Assembly (NCBI GenBank): GCA_003550275.1
Contig: QXCW01000002.1
Span: forward strand, 1,922,001 to 1,986,000
DNA: 64,000 nucleotides
Source: Flavobacteriaceae bacterium MAR_2010_72
GTDB lineage: Bacteria > Bacteroidota > Bacteroidia > Flavobacteriales > Flavobacteriaceae
Reading direction: 5' to 3'
Position numbers and translations under genes: made by a program. This document shows, piece after piece, positions 44,038 through 52,132 of the stretch. Under the pieces are notes generated by a model, which was not told where the DNA came from, ran no database searches, and saw nothing but the letters and a program-made list of their open reading frames with translations. Each line of letters starts with the position of its first letter. Position 1 is the first letter of the stretch.

Positions 44038-44081
44038 ATGACAATGATTATGCCATGACAAAAAATATGACAAGGTGTCAT
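44038..44081. promoter_or_regulatory. Cluster of four ATGACAA/TGTCAT boxes between dnaK and sdaA
   Basis: On the plus strand ATGACAA occurs at 44038-44044, 44055-44061 and 44067-44073, and TGTCAT at 44076-44081 is an inverted copy. The last two form the palindrome ATGACA-AGG-TGTCAT. The boxes lie 82-125 bp upstream of dnaK and 87-130 bp upstream of sdaA, whose -7 box is at 44135-44142. They may be operator sites; which gene they act on is unknown. Confidence 0.5.
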
Positions 44082-44134
44082 TTTAACCTTTTAAAGTTTT
44101 ATTCTTCTTTATCTATTTATTCTTTTAAAGACTT

Positions 44135-44142
44135 TATATTTG
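44135..44142 (+). promoter_or_regulatory. -7 box (TATATTTG) of sdaA
   Basis: An exact TAnnTTTG match, 25 bp before the sdaA ATG at 44168. Confidence 0.62.
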
Positions 44143-44167
44143 CCCAAAATCTATAACGTTTTCGTGC

Positions 44168-45592
44168 ATGGAATGTATTTCGGTTTTCGATATGTTAAAA
44201 ATTGGTGTTGGGCCTTCAAGCTCACACACTTTAGGGCCTTGGAGAGCTGCACAGCGTTGGATAAAAGAGCTAAAAGACAGTAATAAGTTTGATCTGGTAG
44301 AACGTGTTCAAGTTGACCTGTATGGCTCTTTGTCATTAACTGGAAAAGGTCATGCCACAGATTATGCCGTCATGTTAGGATTAAGTGGTGCCGATCCTGA
44401 AACTATTCCAACAGAAACCATTGATATTATTATTGCTTCCATTAATAATTCCAAGCAGTTGCCTTTAAATAACGAAAGCACCATTGGGTTTGATCCTAAA
44501 TTAGATATCATCTTCAATAAACAGTTTTTACCTTTTCATGCGAATGGATTGAAATTTACTGCAACGGTAAATGGAAAAAAAACGAGTTCTACATTTTACT
44601 CTATTGGGGGTGGATTCGTGGTCAAGGAAGAACGTAAGAATTCAAAAAAAAATAAGGAGATATTTTTTAATACTTTTCCGTATCCCATCCAATTGGGAAC
44701 AGAGCTATTAGACTATTGTACCCAACTGAACATGCCCATTTCGAGTGTTGTTTTAGAAAACGAAAAATCCATTCGAACTCCAGAACAAATAGATGCTGAA
44801 CTTAAACGCATTTGGGATACCATGTTGGAATGTATGTACATTGGCTGCCACACCGAAGGTAATCTTCCCGGTGGTTTAAATGTTAGACGTAGAGCTTTTG
44901 ATAGTCACCAAAAACTTATTGGAGATTTACCATATACTACTCCACAAGAGTGGTTAGAAACCATACGTCAAACCGAAGTTAAATTTAGGCAAATACTTAA
45001 ATGGGTGAGTTGTTTTGCTTTGGCCGTAAATGAAGTGAATGCCTCTTTAGGTCGTGTGGTTACTGCGCCAACCAATGGAAGTGCTGGCGTAATACCTGCT
45101 GTACTCATGTATTATATGGTTATTGAAAACCATGAGGCCGATTTTGAACATTTAAAAAAATTCCTCTTAGTTGCTGGTGAAATTGGAAGTATCTTTAAGA
45201 AAGGGGCTACCATATCTGCAGCCATGGGTGGTTGTCAGGCCGAAATTGGTGTTTCTGCGGCGATGGCTGCTGGAGCTTTGTGCGAATTACTTGGCGGTAC
45301 CCCCGAACAGGTTTTAATAGCGGCTGAAATTGCCATGGAACATCACTTAGGATTGACCTGCGATCCTATTGGCGGATTGGTTCAAATACCTTGTATTGAA
45401 CGTAATTCAATGGGAGCCATAAAAGCGATTAATGCCGCTGAATTAGCAATGGACACCGATCCTAATAATGTAAAAGTTCCATTTGACAAGGTAGTTTCAA
45501 CCATGTGGGAAACTGCCAAAGACATGAATACGAAATACAAAGAAACCTCTGAAGGTGGCCTAGCCATTGGTGTTAATATGTCTGACTGCTAA
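44168..45592 (+). CDS. sdaA: L-serine ammonia-lyase (single-chain, iron-sulfur type)
   Basis: A 474-residue enzyme deaminating L-serine to pyruvate. The N-terminal beta domain carries [19 protein letters not shown] (about 7-25); the alpha domain has [31 protein letters not shown] and [18 protein letters not shown]. The three cysteines for the 4Fe-4S cluster can be placed in GGCQAE, LTCDP and IPCIER. This is the fused SdaA form, not the split alpha/beta type. The stop overlaps the convergent NTF2-like gene by 4 bp. Confidence 0.95.
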   Translation: MECISVFDMLKIGVGPSSSHTLGPWRAAQRWIKELKDSNKFDLVERVQVDLYGSLSLTGKGHATDYAVMLGLSGADPETIPTETIDIIIASINNSKQLPLNNESTIGFDPKLDIIFNKQFLPFHANGLKFTATVNGKKTSSTFYSIGGGFVVKEERKNSKKNKEIFFNTFPYPIQLGTELLDYCTQLNMPISSVVLENEKSIRTPEQIDAELKRIWDTMLECMYIGCHTEGNLPGGLNVRRRAFDSHQKLIGDLPYTTPQEWLETIRQTEVKFRQILKWVSCFALAVNEVNASLGRVVTAPTNGSAGVIPAVLMYYMVIENHEADFEHLKKFLLVAGEIGSIFKKGATISAAMGGCQAEIGVSAAMAAGALCELLGGTPEQVLIAAEIAMEHHLGLTCDPIGGLVQIPCIERNSMGAIKAINAAELAMDTDPNNVKVPFDKVVSTMWETAKDMNTKYKETSEGGLAIGVNMSDC

Positions 45593-46053
45593 TTGATTGG
45601 ATTACAGTTCGTTTTTCTTCTAGTGTCAATTAAATATATAATTTTCCAGTTGCCGTTTTCATTAAATAACTGAAATGAATTCACACCACAGTGACTAAAC
45701 TTTCCATCGAACCAAAATTCATAAGGCGTCCACGCATGAGCCATCGGGCCATCAACCTGAATGGTAAAACCTAGAAGTTTTTCTTCAAATTTTTGATTCT
45801 TTGGAATTGAAGCTATGGATTTCAAAAAATTGCTAAAGTCAACTACTTTTACACTTTGCGAACCATCAGCATTATTGCCTATAGTCCGTAAAATTACCGA
45901 TTCACTAACCTGTTCCTTAATCGCAAGGCTATCTTGTTTGTGGAATCCTTCAAAAAATGAAAGAATGGTATGTTTTACTTCCATTTCTGATTTGGATTGA
46001 GAAAATCCATTTAAACCAAGAAGAAAAATTAGAGTGACAATAGTTTTTTTCAT
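45589..46053 (-). CDS. Secreted NTF2-like (SnoaL/DUF4440-type) protein
   Basis: 154 residues from the ATG at 46053 (MKKTIVTLIFLLGLNGFSQ, a signal peptide). The upstream TTG gives two extra codons and is less likely. The NTF2-like cone fold is suggested by the helix EVKHTILSFFEGFHKQDSLAI, the strand GPMAHAWTPYEFWFDGKF and the C-terminal WKIIYLIDTRRK. Members act as small binding proteins or hydrolases; the function here is unknown. A TATCTTTA -7-like element lies at 46078-46085 on the minus strand. Confidence 0.82.
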   Translation of the reverse strand: MKKTIVTLIFLLGLNGFSQSKSEMEVKHTILSFFEGFHKQDSLAIKEQVSESVILRTIGNNADGSQSVKVVDFSNFLKSIASIPKNQKFEEKLLGFTIQVDGPMAHAWTPYEFWFDGKFSHCGVNSFQLFNENGNWKIIYLIDTRRKTNCNPIN

Positions 46054-46156
46054 AGTCAATTCTTTGTTTGAAAGACTTAAAGATACTAGGATTTAGTATT
46101 GAATTACCTAAAAGTTGCTCAAAACTCATTATTTTTACCACATCAAACTCTAAATT

Positions 46157-46975
46157 ATGTCTGCAGCTAAAAACGATTACAAAAGAATTACGGTAAAAAC
46201 CCTGGTAGATATGAAGGCAAAGGGCGAGAAAATCTCAATGCTTACTGCCTACGACTACACCATGGCTAAAATAGTTGACGGTTCTGGAATTGATGTGATT
46301 CTCGTAGGTGATTCAGCAAGTAATGTGATGGCCGGACACGAAACAACGCTTCCTATTACTTTAGACCAAATGATTTACCATGCCTCTGCAGTAATCAGAG
46401 CAATCGATCGAGCACTAGTTGTAGTTGATCTCCCTTTTGGAAGCTACCAAAGTGACCCAAAAGAAGCCTTACGATCAGCCATTAGAATCATGAAAGAAAG
46501 TGGCGGACACGCCGTTAAAATGGAAGGCGGACAAGAGGTTAAAGAGTCTATAAAGCGTATTTTAAATGCCGGTATTCCGGTTATGGGACACCTCGGGCTA
46601 ACGCCACAATCCATCTACAAGTTTGGAACTTATACGGTAAGAGCCAAGGAAGAGCAGGAAGCACAAAAACTTAAACAAGATGCACTTATGCTCGAAAAAG
46701 CTGGATGTTTTGGAATTGTTTTGGAAAAAATACCAGCAAAATTAGCCCAAGAAGTTGCCGAAAGCGTGAGTATTCCCGTTATTGGCATTGGGGCTGGTAA
46801 CGGTGTTGATGGTCAGGTATTAGTACTTCACGATATGCTAGGTATGACGCACGAATTTCATCCTCGTTTTTTAAGGCGTTATATGAATTTATACGACGAT
46901 ATGACCAAAGCTATTTCACAGTATGTTACAGATGTGAAGTCGGTTGATTTCCCAAACGAGAACGAGCAATATTAG
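46157..46975 (+). CDS. panB: 3-Methyl-2-oxobutanoate hydroxymethyltransferase
   Basis: A 272-residue TIM-barrel enzyme that makes ketopantoate from 2-oxoisovalerate using methylenetetrahydrofolate, the first step of pantothenate and CoA synthesis. Typical segments are [34 protein letters not shown] (Mg-binding Asp), [29 protein letters not shown] with the catalytic Glu and [18 protein letters not shown]. The length is standard. The RluA-type gene follows 17 bp downstream, probably in one transcript. panC and panD are not in the window. Confidence 0.96.
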   Translation: MSAAKNDYKRITVKTLVDMKAKGEKISMLTAYDYTMAKIVDGSGIDVILVGDSASNVMAGHETTLPITLDQMIYHASAVIRAIDRALVVVDLPFGSYQSDPKEALRSAIRIMKESGGHAVKMEGGQEVKESIKRILNAGIPVMGHLGLTPQSIYKFGTYTVRAKEEQEAQKLKQDALMLEKAGCFGIVLEKIPAKLAQEVAESVSIPVIGIGAGNGVDGQVLVLHDMLGMTHEFHPRFLRRYMNLYDDMTKAISQYVTDVKSVDFPNENEQY

Positions 46976-46992
46976 TAAAGCACTCCTGATTA

Positions 46993-47694
46993 GTGGCAGA
47001 TAAAATCCTTTCCAATAAAAACAATCTTATTGTTTTATATGAAGACAATCACATCATCATTGTCAATAAACGAGCAGGTGATATTGTGCAAGGCGATAAA
47101 ACTGGAGATCCACCTTTAAGCGACGTTGTTAAAGATTACATCAAGGAAAAATACAACAAGCCCGGAAATGTGTATTTAGGCGTTGTTCATCGTTTGGATA
47201 GACCAACAACAGGCATCGTCATGTTCTCAAAAACGAGTAAAGCACTACCTAGGCTTAATAAATTATTTTCAGAAAAGAGTGCAAAAAAAACCTATTGGGC
47301 GATTGTAAAAAATGCACCTGAACAACCTCAAGACACACTAGTGCATTGGTTAAGCAAAAATCCGAAAAATAATAAGTCTACAGCATTTACAAAAGAAAAG
47401 GGCCAGAGCAAAAAAGCAATACTTCATTATAAGATTCTAAAACAATTAAATAATTATTATTTACTTGAAATTGAATTAGAAACAGGACGACATCATCAAA
47501 TACGTGTGCAATTGGCCAGTATAGGCTGCCCCATTAAAGGAGATCTTAAATACGGGTTTGATAGAAGCAATAAAGATGCTAGTATAAGTTTACATGCCAG
47601 AGAACTACGCTTTGTACACCCTGTTTCTAAAGATGATATTCATGTGGTTGCACCTTTACCTGATGATCCTATTTGGAATGCTTGCTTGGATTAG
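46993..47694 (+). CDS. RluA family pseudouridine synthase
   Basis: A 233-residue enzyme that isomerises uridine in rRNA or tRNA. The catalytic motif is GVVHRLDRPTTGIVMF with the invariant Asp; other segments are LYEDNHIIIVNKRAGDIVQ and LETGRHHQIRVQLASIG. There is no S4 domain, as in the short RluA/RluC-like branch. The start is a GTG at 46993; no ATG occurs in frame before the catalytic region. The target uridine cannot be inferred. The stop overlaps that of the convergent histidine kinase gene. Confidence 0.92.
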   Translation: MADKILSNKNNLIVLYEDNHIIIVNKRAGDIVQGDKTGDPPLSDVVKDYIKEKYNKPGNVYLGVVHRLDRPTTGIVMFSKTSKALPRLNKLFSEKSAKKTYWAIVKNAPEQPQDTLVHWLSKNPKNNKSTAFTKEKGQSKKAILHYKILKQLNNYYLLEIELETGRHHQIRVQLASIGCPIKGDLKYGFDRSNKDASISLHARELRFVHPVSKDDIHVVAPLPDDPIWNACLD

Positions 47695-48494
47695 GAGTTT
47701 AGCGGATAAACTAACGACATGGTTACACCTTGTTCAGGCATTGATTTTAATTCAAACCGCGCCTGGATTAATTCTGCCCTGCTCTTCATGTTTATCAATC
47801 CCGAACCTTTTTGCTGGGTTTCAATATCAAACCCTACGCCATCATCTGAAGCCTTGATATGTAGTTCAGTTTGCTGATAATCAAGTTCCACCTTTAAATT
47901 TTTAGCTTCAGAATATTTTACCGAATTAGAGAAAAACTCTTGAAGGATTCTGAAAATAATGATTTCATGCTTTTTATTGGTTAAGCTCACTTTGTTGCCC
48001 TTAATGTGCAATTCAGCACTTGCAAACTTCATCTTCTTTAAACGATTCAATTCGTTGGTAATAGACTCTTCAAAACCAATATTTAGTATAACTTCATTGT
48101 TTAAAGACTTCGAGAGCAATCTCACTTCCTTGAGACTTTCCTTTATAACATCTTTAGTTTCATTGACTTTAATTTTAAGGTCATCTGAAGCTTTTGAAGC
48201 AATCAAATTAAGCTGCATACTGGCATATGATAACAATTGCCCTACATTATCATGGAGTTCCCAACCGATGTGCTTTAAGGTTTGTTCCTGAATTTCATTC
48301 TGCGTTTTTCTGATTTCATCGTCAAAAGCCTGTTGCTGTTTAATTTTATCGAGAAGGAGTTTGTTTTTACGTTTTTGAAAAACAATAAAAAATAGGATGA
48401 CCAAGCCAGTAATGACAAAAAGCACCACAACCATATATATTAATAAATAGCGTTGGGCTTCGGTACTGACTAAATGTTCTTTGGTTTGCAGCAT
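47691..48494 (-). CDS. Sensor histidine kinase, NarL/DesK-type (HisKA_3)
   Basis: 267 residues from the ATG at 48494 (MLQTKEHLVSTEAQ). One membrane helix (about 18-40, LLIYMVVVLFVITGLVILFF) is followed by a coiled coil (41-72) and a HisKA_3 dimerisation domain with the phospho-acceptor H81 in HIGWELHDNVGQLL. The HATPase domain has FFSNSVKYSEAKNL (N box), ASDDGVGFD (G1) and GSGLINMKSRAEL. It has no extracellular sensor domain, so it may sense through the membrane or a partner. Its start overlaps the upstream membrane protein gene by 25 bp. No response regulator adjoins it. Confidence 0.9.
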   Translation of the reverse strand: MLQTKEHLVSTEAQRYLLIYMVVVLFVITGLVILFFIVFQKRKNKLLLDKIKQQQAFDDEIRKTQNEIQEQTLKHIGWELHDNVGQLLSYASMQLNLIASKASDDLKIKVNETKDVIKESLKEVRLLSKSLNNEVILNIGFEESITNELNRLKKMKFASAELHIKGNKVSLTNKKHEIIIFRILQEFFSNSVKYSEAKNLKVELDYQQTELHIKASDDGVGFDIETQQKGSGLINMKSRAELIQARFELKSMPEQGVTMSLVYPLNS

Positions 48495-49189
48495 AAAAAA
48501 GCAAAAATAAAGGTTAAATACATAAATAAATTGGTGAATAGTGTAATATGTCTCCTTAAGAAGACAAAATTCCAATCAGACGTTGAATAATAGATTTGAT
48601 AAAATGAAATGGGTGTTTTTATAAGAAACCATATTAAAAAAACTGAAGCCACATAAAAATTAAATGACTTATAAAATGACATGATTTTATCACTTTGCAG
48701 GATTTCCAAAAAGTATAAAACCGTACATAAAAGAATAATAAATGCTCCAAAAAATAGTATTGCTTTTAGTTCTCCGTTATAATAGACTTCATAATTGAAA
48801 ATAAAATAAACTATTGAAAAAATCACATATAAAATGGTTATATATTTTACCGATTTTTTATATAATTGGTTTTCATATAGCAATCGAAAATAGAATGAAA
48901 TAAATAAGGCGCTGCCAACTACCCAAAAAATGGAATACCATAAAAAATTTTTTTCAAACAGTGTCCCTTCTGTAAGTGATTGTATCCAATTAAAGGGTTT
49001 ATAGTACAAGGAAAAAGTTGGATAATATCCCAAAAGCTCAACGAAGACAACATATATCAAAAAATAGATGAAATATTTCACACTAGTATTTTTGAATTTA
49101 TTAAAACACAAAATGCCCGTTAGAGCTGCTAAAATGATAACACCTTCGTTTAATAACAAAAAGTACTCCTGTATAAAATTATTTTGCAC
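48470..49189 (-). CDS. Multi-pass membrane protein, likely partner of the histidine kinase
   Basis: 239 residues with about seven hydrophobic helices (for example GVIILAALTGILCF, VKYFIYFLIYVVFVELLGYY, ITILYVIFSIVYFIF, AILFFGAFIILLCTVLYFL). No soluble domain. I recognise no family. The end overlaps the start of the histidine kinase gene by 25 bp, and it begins 2 bp after a small secreted protein gene. The arrangement suggests a membrane sensor unit feeding the kinase, but that is inference from gene order only. Confidence 0.78.
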   Translation of the reverse strand: MQNNFIQEYFLLLNEGVIILAALTGILCFNKFKNTSVKYFIYFLIYVVFVELLGYYPTFSLYYKPFNWIQSLTEGTLFEKNFLWYSIFWVVGSALFISFYFRLLYENQLYKKSVKYITILYVIFSIVYFIFNYEVYYNGELKAILFFGAFIILLCTVLYFLEILQSDKIMSFYKSFNFYVASVFLIWFLIKTPISFYQIYYSTSDWNFVFLRRHITLFTNLFMYLTFIFAFLCCKPKNI

Positions 49190-49191
49190 AG

Positions 49192-49713
49192 TTACTGTTG
49201 TTGTGGATAATTTGAACTTGGAGGTTGTCCAGGGTCACCACCATTAAATCCATCAGCTCCTGGAATATCACTTTTTCCATTTTGTACAACAGAGTTTAGG
49301 AAATTAAAGTTTGCCTCGGCATGCGATTTTTTTCCAGTAGGCACTATAAACATGGTAGTATAATCGGCCCTACCATTTGGGGCATTACCACTATAAACCC
49401 CTAAATAAACCCTAATGCCATCCATTTTATAACCCAAACTTCCTGCTTGGTTCTCCGCATAAACTAGATAGTTATTAATATCGTCAAGTGACCACCAAGC
49501 GGAGCGATTATCTGGACGGCCAGCAGCGCCATCAACGGCGTTCTTTCTGGTTCTTGTCCAATTGGCATCCAGTACCTTTGCTTGAGCCGGAGTTATAACT
49601 CCGCTTGGTTTTATAATTTTATCATCTGATATAGCCAAATCGCCACAGCAATAAAAGTAAGTGGCTATGGTGCCAAGCAAAACACCAAGTACAAATAGAA
49701 TACTTTTTTTCAT
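49192..49713 (-). CDS. N-terminally anchored extracytoplasmic protein of unknown function
   Basis: 173 residues. An N-terminal hydrophobic segment (ILFVLGVLLGTIATYFYCC) could be a signal anchor or a lipoprotein-like signal; two adjacent cysteines (22-23) follow it. A folded domain (about 35-150) contains ANWTRTRKNAVDGAAG and SAWWSLDDINNYLVYAENQA, and the tail is rich in Gly, Pro and Gln. I recognise no family name with certainty. It is the first gene of a three-gene transcript with the multi-pass protein and histidine kinase, so it may be the ligand-side component. An exact -7 box lies at 49740-49747. Confidence 0.75.
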   Translation of the reverse strand: MKKSILFVLGVLLGTIATYFYCCGDLAISDDKIIKPSGVITPAQAKVLDANWTRTRKNAVDGAAGRPDNRSAWWSLDDINNYLVYAENQAGSLGYKMDGIRVYLGVYSGNAPNGRADYTTMFIVPTGKKSHAEANFNFLNSVVQNGKSDIPGADGFNGGDPGQPPSSNYPQQQ

Positions 49714-49739
49714 GATAAGTTAGATTAATAGGTGTGACA

Positions 49740-49747
49740 CAAATTTA
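49740..49747 (-). promoter_or_regulatory. -7 box (TAAATTTG) of the secreted protein-membrane protein-histidine kinase unit
   Basis: An exact TAnnTTTG match on the minus strand, 26 bp before the ATG at 49713. Confidence 0.58.
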
Positions 49748-49811
49748 GATTGACCTCTAAAATACATAAATATTCGTACGCAAAGGTCAATGTTTTACAA
49801 ATTTCAATATA

Positions 49812-50657
49812 TCAATTTATTAGCTCAAATTGCAGTAATTTACCCTTGTAGGCTTGCGCCAAACTATTAATTGCTGTTTCCTTTAATTGAAGTACTCTTG
49901 GGTAACCTCCAGTAGTTTGACCATCTCGCATTAAAACTATTAAGTTACCTGAAGGTGTTAGTTGCACAGTTCCGGGCATCACTGGGGAGGTAAGGATTGA
50001 TGGCAGTTCATTTTTTACTTGCTCTTCCAACTGGTACCCCATGCGATTGTTTGATCCCGAAACCGTAAAAGGCTCAAATAATCTTTCTTGTTGAATCGGA
50101 TTTAGCAAGTTGTATTCTGGCCCTTTAAAAACCTGTAACCGATTTGTATTGAAAATTTCAGTTTTAAACTTTAAAGTTGAATTGGTTTGGGTAAATTCAA
50201 TCTTTGACGAATGTATTGGCAACATCTGATTAGCTTCAATTTTAACTGAATCTGTAATAGATTTGAACATACTTCGGCTATTTAAGCGTATATCTGTTTG
50301 AAACCCTCCCGAAACCCCCAAATAAGTTCTAAATCCAGTTTTTGAACGTCCAAATACAAGTAAATCATTAGGCTTGACACCAAAAACCGTATTCATTCTA
50401 ATTGAAGCTTCATTTAGTTTAGGCGACATATCAGCACCTGTAATACAAATATATGTTGCAGTAAAAAATTCCAAAGTTGGTCCCGTCATGGTAATTTCCA
50501 ATACAGCATCCTCTGGTTTGTTGTTCAACAAAGCATTAGCAAAGCGTGATGAGTACCGATCCATTGCTCCAGAAATAGGCACACCATAATCTTGATGGCC
50601 TAATCTACCTAAATCTTGAATTGTAGAATAAAACCCTGGTTTAATCACCCTAACCAT
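49812..50657 (-). CDS. pxpC: 5-Oxoprolinase subunit C (biotin-dependent carboxyltransferase-like, KipA type)
   Basis: 281 residues of the AHS2/KipA fold. The N-terminal VIKPGFYSTIQDLGRLGHQDYGV (split here as VIKPGFYSTIQDLG then RLGHQDYGV) is the family hallmark, followed by GAMDRYSSRFANALL, YLGVSGGFQTDIRLNS and the C-terminal DGQTTGGYPRVLQL. With PxpB and PxpA it forms the bacterial ATP-dependent 5-oxoprolinase, which opens 5-oxoproline to glutamate. It overlaps pxpB by 8 bp and is the last gene of the operon. The GQTTGGYPR motif makes the assignment firm. Confidence 0.93.
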   Translation of the reverse strand: MVRVIKPGFYSTIQDLGRLGHQDYGVPISGAMDRYSSRFANALLNNKPEDAVLEITMTGPTLEFFTATYICITGADMSPKLNEASIRMNTVFGVKPNDLLVFGRSKTGFRTYLGVSGGFQTDIRLNSRSMFKSITDSVKIEANQMLPIHSSKIEFTQTNSTLKFKTEIFNTNRLQVFKGPEYNLLNPIQQERLFEPFTVSGSNNRMGYQLEEQVKNELPSILTSPVMPGTVQLTPSGNLIVLMRDGQTTGGYPRVLQLKETAINSLAQAYKGKLLQFELIN

Positions 50658-51384
50658 TTAGCACCTCACTTTCTACCTTATAATCACCAGCTTTTACTTC
50701 GACTTCAATACGATGGAACGTTTCTAAATCAATTGGTACAAACTGAATATTATCCCCTGCCTTCGCAAAACAAGGTATTTCTTTCGAAGCATCGAAAAAA
50801 GATATAGGCGAATTCCCAATAACATGCCAACCTCCAGGACTTTGATTTGGATAAATACCAGTTTGGCTACCACCAATTCCAACATCTCCCTTACGCACTT
50901 GCAATCTTGGTGTCGATTTTCTTGGCGTAATAAGTCTCTCGTCTAAACCACCCAAATACAAAAACCCTGGTAAAAATCCAATAAAATAAACAGTGTAAAT
51001 GGGTTTGGAATGCAACTTAATTATTTCTGTTTTTGAAAGCCCTTTTTGCATTGAAATCTCTTCTAAATCCAATGCAAATGCATTATCATAACATACCGGA
51101 ATTTTCCATAGTTGTCTTTCTGGTAAAGTGTTTTGAATTTTTGTTGAATATAGGTATTTAAGGGTTGAAATTTCAGTATTGACATTCTCTATACTAAAAT
51201 CATAAGTTATTAATATCGAGTTATATGCAGACTTTATTTGAACTTTTTGTTTATCATAATTCTTATCAACAGTATTTTTGAATTTAAGAATATCGGTGAG
51301 AATATTTTCATCAATTTTTGAAGGCCATTCTACCAAAATTGAACGCTCCCCATAAGGCTTATATGTAAGGTTAAAATCTGTCAA
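50650..51384 (-). CDS. pxpB: 5-Oxoprolinase subunit B (KipI type)
   Basis: 244 residues of the AHS1 fold. Typical segments are YKPYGERSILVEWP at the N-terminus, IPVCYDNAFALDLEEI, VYFIGFLPGFLYLGGLD, TPRKSTPRLQVRKGDVGIGG and QTGIYPNQSPGGWHVIGNSP. These form the pocket that, with PxpC, couples ATP hydrolysis to ring opening. In Bacillus the homologue KipI also inhibits the sporulation kinase KinA, but metabolic function is expected here. It starts 4 bp after pxpA and overlaps pxpC. Confidence 0.93.
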   Translation of the reverse strand: MTDFNLTYKPYGERSILVEWPSKIDENILTDILKFKNTVDKNYDKQKVQIKSAYNSILITYDFSIENVNTEISTLKYLYSTKIQNTLPERQLWKIPVCYDNAFALDLEEISMQKGLSKTEIIKLHSKPIYTVYFIGFLPGFLYLGGLDERLITPRKSTPRLQVRKGDVGIGGSQTGIYPNQSPGGWHVIGNSPISFFDASKEIPCFAKAGDNIQFVPIDLETFHRIEVEVKAGDYKVESEVLNG

Positions 51385-51388
51385 AATC

Positions 51389-52132
51389 TCAACGAATTAA
51401 AACATGATGATCTTTCAGTTTTTTAGTCAATCCTTCAACCAATTTTACCGCTTCAGGATGATCACCATGAATGCAAAATGTATCTGCCTTTATCCCTACC
51501 TCTACCCCATCAATGGTTTTTACTTTCTTTTTAAAAATCATTCTATGAACATGCTCAAAAACTAAATCTGCACGCTCAATAATAGGACTATTTTTAGTTC
51601 TTGAAACCAACGTAAGGTCATCATTATAATTGCGATCAGCAAAAGCTTCATAAGTTACAGCAATATGTTCTTTTTTAGCTATATCAGCTAGAACTGACTT
51701 ATATGGTGCATACAGATACACTGGAAAAGCAATGCTTTTAACCACTTCTATCACAACGTTAGCGGTCTTTTCGTCTATTGCAGCGAGATTATATAAAGCA
51801 CCATGAAGTTTGATGTGATGGAGCGTGAGATGTTCTTCGCGCAAAACCACCATTAAATCCCTGATTTGCTGCCTTAAGGATGTATAGAGATCGGCACACG
51901 ACATATCAATAATTTGTCTCCCAAAATTCTCCTTATCCGGAAATGAAGGATGCGCTCCAATCTTAACCTGATACTCTTTAGCCAACTTCACAACTGTCCT
52001 CATAGTGTCAAGGTCTCCCGCATGGCCACCGCAGGCAATATTACACGAAGATATATAAGGCATCAATTTAGATTCATTATTGATTCCTTCGCCAACATCA
52101 CAATTAATATCAACAATCCATTCGTTTATCAT
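51389..52132 (-). CDS. pxpA: 5-Oxoprolinase subunit A (LamB/YcsF family)
   Basis: About 247 residues from the ATG at 52132 (MINEWIVDINCDVGEG). The frame is open to 52219, but that part only shadows the end of the transporter gene. The LamB/YcsF hallmarks are VDINCDVGEG, SSCNIACGGHAGD, KIGAHPSFPDKENFGR, HIKLHGALYNLAA and FCIHGDHPEAV. It supplies the ring-hydrolysing activity. Its ATG overlaps the stop of the Nramp-like gene (ATGA), placing all four genes in one transcript. Confidence 0.93.
   Translation of the reverse strand: MINEWIVDINCDVGEGINNESKLMPYISSCNIACGGHAGDLDTMRTVVKLAKEYQVKIGAHPSFPDKENFGRQIIDMSCADLYTSLRQQIRDLMVVLREEHLTLHHIKLHGALYNLAAIDEKTANVVIEVVKSIAFPVYLYAPYKSVLADIAKKEHIAVTYEAFADRNYNDDLTLVSRTKNSPIIERADLVFEHVHRMIFKKKVKTIDGVEVGIKADTFCIHGDHPEAVKLVEGLTKKLKDHHVLIR

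Noticed and set aside
47959-48291. 110-codon plus-strand ORF opposite the histidine kinase gene
   Set aside because: Antisense shadow of the HisKA_3/HATPase region.
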